Assembly (NCBI GenBank): GCA_022925895.1
Contig: JAKSYS010000487.1
Coordinates: forward strand, 1-48,920
Source of the DNA: Fragilaria crotonensis
Taxonomy: Eukaryota; Bacillariophyta; Fragilariophyceae; Fragilariales; Fragilariaceae
DNA length: 48,920 bases
Direction: 5' to 3'
Shown here: one piece after another, positions 1-10,600 of the stretch
Layout: each line of letters begins with the position of its first letter
How positions within the stretch are numbered: the first letter of the stretch is position 1
Program-made: the position numbers and the translations under genes
Notes under the pieces: generated by a model
What the model was told of the DNA's origin: nothing
The model's database searches: none
The model's input: the letters and a program-made list of their open reading frames with translations, nothing else

Positions 1-296
1 TTGCGTCGTGAAGTTGTATTATTGGTGGTCATTGCACAGTACTGTACGCTGGCTGTACTGTAGTCCCTGTTACGACTCTACATTGTACTCCAGTACCTCA
101 TACACTCACTCACTATAAGATGTACTCAAGTACTGTACAGTATGGTACTGTACGCTGTACTGTAGACTCCAGTACCTCATACACCTACAGTAATTGTACC
201 GCTCACATAATTCCTTGCTTCCAATTCTTTCCAATCAGCATATAACCATTATGTCACACCCAAGTAAACATTCACTATCAACAAAGCCAGCTGCCA
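1..296. other. GTAC-rich intergenic DNA
   Basis: No coding signal is seen. The stretch is dense in GTAC words and holds a short direct repeat: the 19-mer actccagtacctcatacac occurs at about 87 and again at about 166. The 5' end of the downstream Helitron cannot be placed, because its only expected mark is a TC dinucleotide. Confidence 0.6.
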
Positions 297-1760
297 TTGC
301 AGCAAGGAAAAGGCGCCAAACTTCGCAACCTGTCCCAAGAAGAAGGTGGTGACCCTGTAGCTGCCACACAGATGGCCGCCATCACCACCAGGAACCGTGA
401 GCAGAAGAGACAAACACGCCTGGAGCGCCTCCAGAGATCTCAAGAAGGTGACCCTGTTGCTGTCACACAGATGGCCACCATCACCAGGAACCGTGAGCAG
501 AAGAGACAAACACGCCTGGAGCGCCTCCAGAGATCTCAAGAAGGTGACCCTGTTGCTGTCACACAGATGGCTGCCATCACCACTCAGCACCAAGAGCAGA
601 TGAGACAAACACGCCTGGAGCGCCTCCAGAGATCTCAAGAAGGTGACCCTGTTGCTGCCACACAGATGGCTGCCATCACCACTCAGCACCAAGAGCAGAT
701 GAGACAAACACGTCTGGAGCGCCTCCAGAGATCTCAAGAAGGTGACCCTGTTGCTGCCACACAGATGGCTGCCATCACCACTCAGCACCAAGAGCAGATG
801 AGACAAACACGTCTGGAGCGCCTCCAGAGATCTCAAGAAGGTGACCCTGTAGCTGCCACACAGATGGCTGCCATCACCACTAGGAACCAAGAGCACATGA
901 GACAAACACGCCAAAGTTGCCAACGCACCAATGGCGCAGCCTATTCATCTGCTCCTGCTCCAGCACGTCATGTCCTTGGCCCATGCACAGTTGAATGTCA
1001 GGGCTGCTCTGCACTGCATTTTCCAAATGAATCAAGGTCTGAAAGGGGCTACTTTTCATCTTGCTGTGCCAAGGGCAAGGTATCTCTCCTCCCTCTTGAT
1101 CCCACACCAAATGTGTTGATGGATCTTTTCATGCACATGAATTGTTCATGCCACACATCCGTGCCTACAACTCTGCCTTGAGTTTTGCCTCAATAGGCGC
1201 TAATGTGGATGATGCTTTGATTGATAGGAGTTGTGGAATTTATACTTTCGCATTCATGGCTCAATGTACCACCGGTTAGGATCATTGCTCCCAGAACCTG
1301 GACAGCATCCTGCTTTTGCACAACTCTATTTCTATGACACTAACCATGAGGTGGACAATCGTTTACATCATTTGAATACCTTGGACAGGAATACTTTGGT
1401 TTTATTGCAGCAAATGATTCAGAATCAAAACCGGCTGTATGGATTATTCAAGCAAGCTCTTGATGAGGAAACCTTGGCCAGTAATACTGATGGTAATCAT
1501 GATGTTGAATTGCCTGGCCACAATGTTGCAATGCATATCCTGGATCAACCTGAATTGGACAACAGACGGTACAATGCACCAAGTTCCAGTGAGGTAGCTG
1601 TGATTCTTCCTGACGAAGGTTCAGGTAACCGTGATATTCGAGTATTGCTTGTGCTGGAGCAATTCAGTCAATCTCAGAGCTCCATCCCGACTATTCTCCA
1701 CTGGCATATGTACTCCTTTTTCCAACAGGCTCCCCAGGAGGCTGGCATCCTGGCATGATG
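297..1760 (+). pseudogene. Helitron N-terminal region before Rep
   Basis: The first open frame, 297-1181, runs through the tandem repeats into a Cys motif (CQGC, then ALHF, then CC and GKV, about 991-1080) of the kind found upstream of the Rep domain in eukaryotic Helitrons. From about 1145 the protein continues in another frame with the conserved stretch FMPHIRAYNSALSFASIGA. It then continues from about 1231 in a third frame with YFRIHGSMYHRLGSLLPEPG and FAQLYFYD, which is the classic Helitron_like_N sequence. At least two indels therefore break this part. No intron with good splice sites explains the switches. Confidence 0.85.
342..907 (+). repeat. Tandem repeat, about 99 bp, nearly six copies
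   Basis: Copies begin with agacaaacac at 408, 504, 603, 702, 801 and 900. The period is 99 bp, except 96 bp once where a single codon is missing, and a partial copy lies upstream. The period keeps frame and encodes a 33-residue unit starting RQTRLERLQRSQEGDPVAA and ending in ATQMAAITT plus a Gln-rich stretch. The unit is rich in Arg and Gln and probably helical. It sits where Helitron proteins have their basic N-terminal region. Confidence 0.95.
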
Positions 1761-3355
1761 CAAACTGGTCCAAATGCTACGACTCCACATTTGACAAGAT
1801 TAACTTGCCTCATGCATGCTGCATTTCGGCTTTTTACGACCTGCTGCTCAGTTCTCCAATCACCTTCACTTTGCAGGAAGCTGTTTCACCAATACATTGT
1901 GGACTGCTATGCCCAAGTGGAACAAGGCCGTCTTAATTTCATCCGTCTTAATCAACCAAGATTGCGTGCTGAACTTTATCAAGGCATTGCAGATGCTGTT
2001 GCTGGTGAGGATGTGACAAACACTCGACAGCTGGGGCGACGAATCATTCTGCCTTCATCTCACATTGAAGTGCAAGAAACATGCACCAGCTTTGCCAGGA
2101 TGCATTGGCAATTGTGCGCCGAATGGGCAAGCCAGACCTCTTTATTACAATGACAACCAATCCGCAGTGGCCAGAAGTTGTTGAAAACCTTCTTCCTGGC
2201 CAAACTGTAAATGACAGACCAGATTTGGTGGCACGAGTGTTCCATCTCAAATTTACAGAGATGATGATTGACCTCCAGAAGCGGCAAGTGCTTGGAAGGG
2301 TTGTGGCTGCTATCTACACCATCGAATTTCAGAAGCGAGGATTGCCGCATGCACATGTACTGGTCATTTTGGCAGAGAATGACAAACCGCGCACAGAATC
2401 TGACATTGACCATATTGTTTCAGCTGAGATCCCAGATGCATTGATAGATCCTGAACTTTTTGCAACTGTGAAGAGGTGTATGTTGCATGGGCCCTGTGGC
2501 ACCAAAGTTTCCCCCAATCGATGGAAAAATTTGAAGTGTTGTAATAGTTCTACAAAGCCAGCAGGTGAATGCAAGGACAAGTATCCCCGGCCCTTTCAAG
2601 ATGAGACAACACTCAATGATGATGGATTCCTCAATATCATCGACGTGATGATGGAAGGACTGTAACTGTTCGAGGAGCTGAGTTGGACAACCGCTGGGTT
2701 GTGCCATATAATTGCCATCTTACCAAGAAGTATGATTGTCATATCAATGTTGAGGTGTGCAATTCAGTGCAGGCCGTCAAGTACCTCTACAAGTATGTAT
2801 ACAAGGGACACGACCGTGCTGCAGTCCAGATGGGGGGAAGATGTTGATGAGATCAAGCTCTATCTTGATGGACGTTATGTCTCTGCATCAGAGGCATGCT
2901 GGCGCCTCTTCAGCCTTCGTCTACATTCAGAGAAGCCCAATGTGATGCGCCTAATGTTCCATCTTCCCAATCAGCAATCAGTGGTTTTTGAGGAAAATGA
3001 AAATGTTGCTCAAGTGCTTGCAAGAGGACCACCCTGTACACAATTGACTGCCTGGTTGGACCTCAATCGGCATGATCAGTATGCTCGCCAGTTCCTTTAT
3101 CATGACATCCCACAACACTACACATGGAAAAGTGCTGGTGTCGAGAAGTGCTGGGTACGACGCTCCAATCACCGGCAGACATTCCCCACTGTGTCTCGCC
3201 TCTACAGTGCTTCCCCTTCTTCTGGTGAGAGATACTTCCTGCGAAGGATGTTGACTGTAGTGAAAGGTGCAACAAGCTTTGAAGCTCTACACGAACCGTT
3301 GATGATGTACTTTGTCCAACATTTCAAGATGCCTGTCGTACATTGGGTCTTCTAG
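1755..3355 (+). pseudogene. Helitron Rep (HUH endonuclease) region
   Basis: The frame 1755-2153 holds YIVDCYAQVEQGRLNFIRLN and RRIILPSSH. The frame 2081-2665 continues with LFITMTTNPQWPEV and FQKRGLPHAHVLVIL. The HAH pair in the last string (about 2347-2355) is the metal-binding HUH motif of rolling-circle nucleases. The frame 2699-3355 has LYLDGRYVSASEACWRLFSL, HLPNQQSVVF and GERYFLRRML, which belong to the region between Rep and helicase. Rep would nick and rejoin DNA at the element ends. Frame changes near 2080 and 2660-2800 show that this copy cannot make one continuous protein. Confidence 0.88.
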
Positions 3356-5174
3356 ATGATGATACTGAGTGGCATCGAGCCATGCAGGAAGCCACACAGA
3401 CACTCTCCCCAGCAAGGCTCAGAAGACTTTTTGCAATCATCCTCTTCAACTGTGATGTCTCTGACCCAAGGTCACTCTATGACTCTCACTGGGCTGCCCT
3501 GTCAGAAGACTATGCACACCGTCAACCCAGCCTTAGTGAACAACACCTGCAGGACCTCCTTGTGCGTAAACTTGATGCCCTTCTGGGGATAATGCACAGC
3601 CGTTCTGTATTCGAATGGATACCATCCCTCCGCACACTTCTGGTTGAGGAGCATGGGAGTGCCATGGACAACAATTCAGTCAACCATTTGTTAGAATTGC
3701 AGCTGTCATCATCCAACACTGATATTCAACAGCAGCTGGATCGCCTCCCTCTCCTGAATCTTGAACAGCGTGCTATTTTTGATGCTGTACTTGCTTCTGT
3801 GAACAACAATGCTGGTACTGAAAATCAGAAAAATGTTTATTTTGTTGATGGACCTGCAGGCTCAGGTAAGACGGAGTTGTTCAGGATGATCCTTGCCAAG
3901 GTGCGCAGTGAAGGGAAGGTTGCCTTGCAACGGCCATATCAGGCATTGCTGCCTCAAACTTTGCCCCTTTGGGCCGTACTCTGCACTATATATCCGGGCT
4001 TCCAATTCAATTATATGAAACATCCATGTGCAACCTATCAAAAGAGAAGGCAGAAGTTATGAAGGTTGCAAAGATTTTGATCATTGATGAGATCACAATG
4101 CTTAAGGGTGTTGGTCTTGATGTTCTTTCACAGTCTCTTTGTGATTTACTTGAACGTAATGATGCTCCTTTGGTGGCTTGGTTGTCGTCATGGGTGGTGA
4201 CTTTCGTCAAGTGCTTCCCATACTACGCCATGCTGGAAGAGCTACCACTGTGCATTCAACTGTCCTACAATCCAAAGTCTGGCAAACATCATCTGTGAAT
4301 GTAATGCAACTCTCTGAAAATATGCGATTGCGAATGGACTTACAGAACACAAATGCTAACCCAGAGTTCCAAGAAGTACTTTCCCATTTTGCATCTTTCC
4401 TGTTGAGGATCGGCGAGGATATGGAGCCTTCCCAATAAATCTACCATCTTATATATTCCAGCCTCAGGATACAAACGAACTGGTTGAGCATGTGTTTGAT
4501 GATTTTTCTTCCAATGAACCAGCCTATTGGTCTGAACGTGCTATTCTATGTCCTAAAACAAAGATGTTCAAAGAATCAATGATATGGTAACCTCAAGGCT
4601 ACCTCATGATGAACATGTGTTTCTCAGTATTGACAACATCATATCTGAGGAACCTAATGATCCTGCACATACCCTCTATCCTCCTGAATTCCTGAACTCT
4701 TTGGAGCTATCTGGCCTTCCACCACATTGCCTCACTCTGAAAAAGGCATGTTGGTCATGCTGCTCGAAACCTATCAAGCACACTCAGCAATGGCACCCGC
4801 CTCATTGTTCGCGTATCTCACAGTCTGTCCTCCAGTGTTTGATTCCTACCACTGCAGAAATTGTGGACATACCACGGATTGCTCTCCTATCACCTCAAGA
4901 TGAGCTGCCATTTGTCTTCAAACGACGTCAGTTTCCAGTTCAACCAGCATATGCAATGACGATCAACAAGAGTCAAGGTCAAACATTGCGAAGAGTTGGC
5001 ATTTTCTTGCCACAAGGTGTATTTGCACATGGCCAGCTTTACGTTGCTCTCTCAAGAGTTCGTAACCCACATGATCTTTTCATATTTACTGATGGTCATC
5101 TTCTGCACAACATTGTTTATAAGGAGGTCCTGATATCAAAACTGTGCCCTCAGTATCATCAACAGGATTTGTAA
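3343..5174 (+). pseudogene. Helitron Pif1-like helicase region
   Basis: Helicase motifs occur in order but in several frames. Walker A is FVDGPAGSGKTELF (about 3841-3882). Walker B is ILIIDEITML (about 4075-4104). Motif III is MGGDFRQVLPI (about 4190-4222), followed by QLSENMRLR. The C-terminal motifs are AMTINKSQGQTLRRVGIFLP and LYVALSRVR (about 4953-5063). This is the superfamily 1 Pif1/RecD-like helicase that drives Helitron strand displacement. Frame breaks fall near 3930, 4010, 4175, 4430 and 4580, so the domain is not translatable as it stands. The last frame ends at a normal stop at 5172-5174. Confidence 0.88.
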
Positions 5175-5313
5175 ACAACTTCAATACTGTGTATTTTGGC
5201 AATCTAAATTAGCAAATTTCTATGAATTTGTCACTTTTTTCCTCATCTAATTGTGTTGTAAAACACATCATTTGCAGCACGCTTGCCACTACACACAACC
5301 GTGCACAACCCAT

Positions 5314-5409
5314 ACCGTACATGTATTCCAAAAGTCCGACCAATTGGGAGGCGTGGGTTTTTTCGTTTTTACCGTACACGTATTCCAAAAGTCCGACCAA
5401 TTGGGAGGC
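5314..5409. repeat. 39-bp direct repeat, 57-bp period
   Basis: Two 39-nt copies (5314-5352 and 5371-5409) differ at one base. Each begins accgtaca and ends ccaattgggaggc. They lie between the helicase stop and the MITE. The second copy is followed at once by cacccactag|t, which resembles the CTAG|T end of a Helitron, but I see no convincing hairpin just before it. Confidence 0.85.
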
Positions 5410-5428
5410 ACCCACTAGTCATAAATAA

Positions 5429-6090
5429 GAGCATGTCTTATCATGGGGTTACGTGAGTCCCGAATCGAAAAAAAATCAAAAAAGCAAGTCTTATGGGAGG
5501 GTATAAGTCATTTTTTAGGATCTTGAATTTGACCCCCTGGGGTCTATTTTTTAATCCCGGGTCTAAATTCAGCGAATTTGACCCCAGGGTCAAAGTTTAG
5601 ACCCCTCGGGGTCTAAATCATCTACGCGTTTCCTACGCCATGTATATACCACTATCCCCTTTTTTTTCGGCACGAATTCTGCTCGTCAAGGCACGGCGTC
5701 GATGTCACACATCAATACATATGCATACGACTATTACTACTACTGCATACACAACAATGTCACCTCCATAACGCATTCTCAGGAGCAGAGATGTGAGCAC
5801 TTCTGTTGATTTTGTTCCATTGTCTTTCCACAATGCTCACCCCATGGTCATCAGTCTCCTGTGGGTGTGATTTGCTTCAAATTTGCCGTGGCAATGTTGT
5901 CGTTGTTGACGAGTGACGAGTATAGAAGGGGAGCTCGATTCTTGATTTTACCATACTGTTCTTCAAAAGGGTTTGAGTTATCAAGTTAAAAATGATAAGA
6001 CTTGCTTTTTTTCGTTCGACGTGGAGGATCTAAAATTTAGACCCCAGGGGTTAAAATGTCAAAAATTTAACCCTATGATAAGACTTGCTC
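5429..6090. mobile_element. MITE with 23-bp TIRs and TAA target duplication
   Basis: The 662-bp element starts gagcatgtcttatcat and ends with the inverted copy. The terminal inverted repeats match at 21 of 23 positions. TAA flanks both sides (5426-5428 and 6091-6093). A 3-bp T(A/T)A duplication is the mark of PIF/Harbinger-type transposases, so this is probably a non-autonomous member of that superfamily. Several near-palindromes of the form GACCCC-NN-GGGGTC lie inside both ends (about 5530-5620 and 6030-6060). No transposase ORF is present. Confidence 0.9.
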
Positions 6091-6093
6091 TAA

Positions 6094-6834
6094 TAACAGA
6101 CACACACCCCTACGCGGATCGCGGATTTGGTTTAGTTTTGACGAATGTATGCTGTACTGTACTCGAGTGCTCGAGTACCGTATTACCTTCGGCTGAGTAG
6201 CACTGGAGTATTGTACTAGCTGCATACATACAGATACCAGGAACAATGTTCGAAGTTCGAAGGATCCATGAAATACAGTACCAGGTACGCGTATAGTACG
6301 TCGTATGTGCCTAACTGGTACTTGTACCTTGTACTCCCGGTACAAGTAGTACTACTAAATGTACATGTATGAGTACTCATAATTAAAGAGGTTCTTCAGA
6401 AGTACGGTAGCACGTCATGCTACTGGAGTACAGTTTACTGGCATAGACACATTCCGTCGCATCTCGCTTGCTGGCCTAATACTCGTTGTAGTACTCCGAG
6501 TACAAGTACTTGATTCTACCACTCACTGTGTGCAGTAATCCGCCAACTCCGACTACTCTTTATCCCCACTCTCACTCCAACTCTTTATCACCTCTTTCAC
6601 ACCAACGACAGGCTGTTCATCACGTCTGTCATCACTCGTCCATCCGAACACAATTCCAAATCAGAGGTCGCATTCCACAGTCCGCATTAAGGACAAGGAC
6701 GCCACAGTACGCCATACCTTACGTATACGTACTTCGAGCATCTGTTGACTGTTGAGTACTCCAGTGGTAGTATTCCATTGAAACGCTAGATTAAGTGGCT
6801 TACAAGTCGTTTCATTCTCATCGCTCATCCAACC
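6094..6834. other. Intergenic DNA upstream of the LYR gene
   Basis: No gene is seen. The stretch is GTAC-rich and holds one copy of the dispersed 11-mer GTACCAGGTAC (6278-6288). The last 300 bp are rich in C, T and A without GTAC words. They probably form the promoter and 5' UTR of the gene starting at 6835. Confidence 0.5.
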
Positions 6835-7307
6835 ATGTCTGTTCCATCCGGTGTTCAACGCACTTCACTTCAGGTATGTGCTTTCATTGCAAATCTCACG
6901 AACGACACTCATCATGACCTTTTGTCTGACAATTAGATTTTCTTCTCGTCTCATGAATCCGACGGACGTGGTTGCCGTTGTCATTATCGTTTGTTTCTTT
7001 TTCGGTAAAGCTCTTCCGCGATTGCCTTCGACTTGTCCGACACGTGGCTCCCGGTCGTTCCGCAAAAAGTCTGGCGCTTCGAACCACCGTTCGGACACAA
7101 TTTGAACTTGGTCGACGCGAGACGGACCCTCACGCCATTGAGGTACTGAAGGCCAACGCAATTAGAGCTCTCAGCAATTACATGCTCTATGAGAGTGGAT
7201 CAAGAGATGCTACTATGAAAAAGGCAATGGACAAATATCATCATACAGCGGTATCGAAAGCGAAACAAGCGAATAGTGATGAGCGCGACAGCGCAGGCGA
7301 AGTATGA
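6835..7307 (+). CDS. LYR-motif (complex 1 LYR family) protein, two exons
   Basis: Exon 1 is only 39 nt (6835-6873) and encodes MSVPSGVQRTSLQ. It is followed by a GTATGT donor. The intron is 6874-7010 (137 nt, ending GTAAAG) and exon 2 is 7011-7307. Splicing is in phase and gives 111 residues. The join brings SLQ next to LFRDCLRLVR, the LYR signature, followed by an Arg-rich helix, DPHAIEVL and the conserved tail LYESGSRDATMKKAMDKYH. LYR proteins are small mitochondrial factors that bind acyl-carrier protein and help assemble respiratory complexes or Fe-S clusters. The sequence does not show which one this is. Exon 1 was found by reading the DNA; the alternative is an unspliced start near 6972 at a non-ATG codon. 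Confidence 0.78.
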
Positions 7308-7653
7308 AACAAAAGCGTCGCGCCGCCCTACCTGATGCGACAGCACTCCCTTGGCATTTGCTCATACAATGGAAGGCATCGGAGCATCTCAACAAACCCT
7401 GAGGCGTGTCCCTCCCTAACGTGTATCATTACGAGATGGGATAATGAGCGCGCTTCTGCCACACGAACGCGATGTGTAACTTCTTCCAGACATTGCTTGT
7501 CTAGTGCCCTTCGTGGTACGGTAGACCAAGTTGACTGTCTGTCCGGTTTCTTGACTTTCGGTTAAGTTCTCTAGGTATCATCCTATTACGCTCAGTCGTT
7601 TACATATTGCCGCTGCTGAAAACCATGTCTATGTTAGAAATCGAGAGTGTTGG
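7308..7653. other. Intergenic, 346 bp
   Basis: This is the 3' region shared by the convergent LYR and TPR genes. I see no ORF or RNA gene that I can support. Confidence 0.5.
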
Positions 7654-10600
7654 CTAATTACGTTGAGTGTCGTCCAAAAAGGCTTCAGCCATGTTGATGT
7701 TTCCGATAGTGACTGCCACTAGATGATCTTCATCGCTGAATCCTGCCTCTCTGTATGACACAACTGCTCGTCTCCAATGTTCCAATGCAGATTCAAAGTC
7801 TTGCTGTTTGCCCAAGACAGTGCCCATGTTGTGCAGGGTCTGAGCAACTTCCACCGACGCTTCACCCAAGTGTTGCGCCCTGATCTGGTGTGATACCCGG
7901 TAACATTCCATGGCCTTGTCCAACTCGTTGGTTTCGCTGAATATCACGCCCATGGCGAAGAGAGATGTGCCCACGTCAATGTGATCCTTGCCTAACTTGA
8001 GGGTACGGATCCTCAAGACTTCCTTTATACTTTGCAATGCCTTTTCCAGATTTGGCAGGTTCATGTACAGGCTGCAAATTTTGTCAAGAGATTGAGCCAC
8101 ACTCAAATCGTCCGGTCCCAACAGCCGACGGCGTAATCGGAATGCCTCCTTGTGGTACTTCATTGACTCTTGGTATGCATGTTTAGCGCCGTACGCGACA
8201 CCCAAAAGGTACAGAGCGTTGGCCACCGGCACTTGGTCTTCCCCCAATAACGCTCGATATAAAATCAGGGCGGATGACAAATTTGATAGCGCGGAATCGA
8301 ACCGACCCAACTCGTGTTCGGCAGTTCCAATTTCTAAAAGAATGTCGCACACCACCTCATCGTCGCCGACAGATGTTCGACGCGCGCGAAGGTAGGATTG
8401 GAAGGCCTGCAAGGCTTCTTCGTATTCATTCTTCACTGCATGGCATCGACCAATCTCAAGGTCGATTTCCTGTACTTCCAGATGATTGTCGCCCAAATGA
8501 TGTTGTTTGGTCAATCGAGCTTGTTCAAAGTACATGGTTGCCTCGTCGGGACTGTTGAGTTTATTGCAGGTACGTCCCAAGGACAAGACTGCATTGGCCA
8601 CATCGAGATGGTTCTCGCCCAACTGAGCTACCATGACTTCAACACTTTCACGGAAATAGTCCTCCGCTCGGCGATAATCACCTCGTGCAAAATAAATCTC
8701 ACCGAGACCGTGATTCACCTTCGCCACATCCAAATCATTGCCATCGTGGCGTGACTTGTGTGCCTTGAGACATCTTTCGTAGTGATCCTGCGCCTTATCA
8801 AATTCAAGTGTCAACGTATAAACCCTACCAAGGTGTTGATGGGCATCAGCACACAACATGCCAAAGTCCCCAGCGTTGTCTTGGAAAATGCTCAAAGCGT
8901 CCTGGAACACGCCAATGGCTTCGGCGTACATCTTCTTCTCGACAAGAATATTTCCGTTCAAAACCAAACACTCACCAATCTTCTCATGCCGTGGGTCTAA
9001 CACGAGACTACGTATTCTCAACGCTTCGCCAAAACACTTCTCGGCAACATCTACCTGTCCCAATCTGATTTGAAGAACACCAGCATCAATCAAGATATCG
9101 GCTATCACCAAGTCATCACGTCCAGTACTCTTTTTCCGAATCTTGGTGGCCGCTTGGAACGACGCGAGTGCCTCATGATAAGACTTTTGATCGCGTTGCA
9201 GCTTTCCAATGCGATAGTGCATGTCGGCAACCGATTCATGCTCGGCTCCAAAGAATCGTGCTCGAACTTTCAACGATCGATTGAAGTAGTCCAGCGCCTT
9301 GGTGATGCATTGCTTTCGTTCGCATTTAAGACCGAGCTGTTCGTATATATGGGCTATCTTGACACCCTCGCCACGTCTGGTCTTGTAGATGTTAAGAGCC
9401 GCATTAAGGCAGAGAGCACCTTCTTCTTCTTCACCAATGTGCATGTAGATCGATCCGAGCTGTTCCAGCGTTTCAGCAATCGACGGATGGTGTTTGTGCA
9501 ACCTCAGGCGCTTTATTCGAAGTGAGGCATCGAAGTTTTCCCGAGCCGAGGCAATATCATGCTGATTGCGATTGATTTTTGCAATGCAATGTAGCGAGTA
9601 TGCAACTTCGACACTGTCACAACCGAGTGCATTTTTACGGAGAGCCAGAGCCTCCTTGTAACTCTTCATTGCTCCATCATTACTGCCCTGTGCCACAAGC
9701 ACGTTACCAATGTTGTGGAGCGTTTGAGCGACGGATACATCGTTCTTCCAAAGCTGCATTCGCTTGATGCGAAGGGCCTCATCGTAATACGTCCGTGCTT
9801 CATTAAAATCGCCAGATTTGGCTGAGCAGTTTCCCATATTGTGTAAGGTTTCGGCGACATCAACATGACCCTCACCGAGACACTTCTTTCTCATTTCAAG
9901 AGCTTGCTCAAACGCTGCCATGGAGTCGCCATACTTCTGCCTCTTCGCGAAGGAAATACCCATCAAATTCAGAACCTGGCCAGCTTTGACATCATCTCCA
10001 GATGAGTTTCTTATTTCAAGGGCCTTGTCAAAACACCTATCACACTTTGAATAAATATGGATTGTATCGTATAGGTGCCCCATTTTCAAGAGGATTGACG
10101 AGATTTCATCTTTCTCCACTTCAGGAGTGTTCGACGTCTTGAGCTGAATACGCAGAATGTCGAGGATATCTTCATACGATCGAATCAGAGTCATAGTTTG
10201 CTCTTTGTTCAATGGGGACGCTTTGACAGCTGACGATCGAAGGTCGTTAGATCGGCGGAAGACTTTCAGCGCTGTCGCAACGTCGCCCATCGACTTGTAT
10301 ACGTTTCCAATACAGGAAATGGTATCGCAAACATCTGCGTGCTGGTCACCAAGAGCAGCGCGTCGAATCTTCAGACATTTTCGGTAGTAACGCAGACTGC
10401 GCTCGAAGTCGTGCCCATCGTCATGGAGGACAGCAATATTGTGAAGAATTTCCGCAACTTCAAGAGAGTCTGGGCCAAATATCTCTTCTTTGGCATCACG
10501 GGCAGTGTCAAAGTATTTCTTGGCCTTCCCTGGCTGATCGCGCTCTCGATACACCTTCCCTATCCAACACAGGGTTTCAGCTGTTTTTTCATCATAATTC

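Larger units (their letters stand above)
297..5174 (+). mobile_element. Decayed autonomous Helitron (RepHel)
   Basis: The plus strand carries in order the parts of a Helitron replicase-helicase: a basic N-terminal repeat region, a Cys motif that usually precedes Rep, a Rep nuclease with the HUH signature, and a Pif1-family helicase with Walker A, Walker B and C-terminal motifs. The parts lie in different frames, with at least eight shifts and few stop codons, so the copy is inactive or its sequence is poor. Helitrons move by rolling-circle replication and end in 5'-TC and CTRR-3'. I could not identify either end with confidence. Product coordinates are given below; the true element must extend somewhat beyond them. 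Confidence 0.9.

Noticed and set aside
249-923. Minus-strand 224-residue repetitive ORF
   Set aside because: It is the antisense shadow of the Helitron tandem repeats; the plus-strand frame leads into Helitron motifs.
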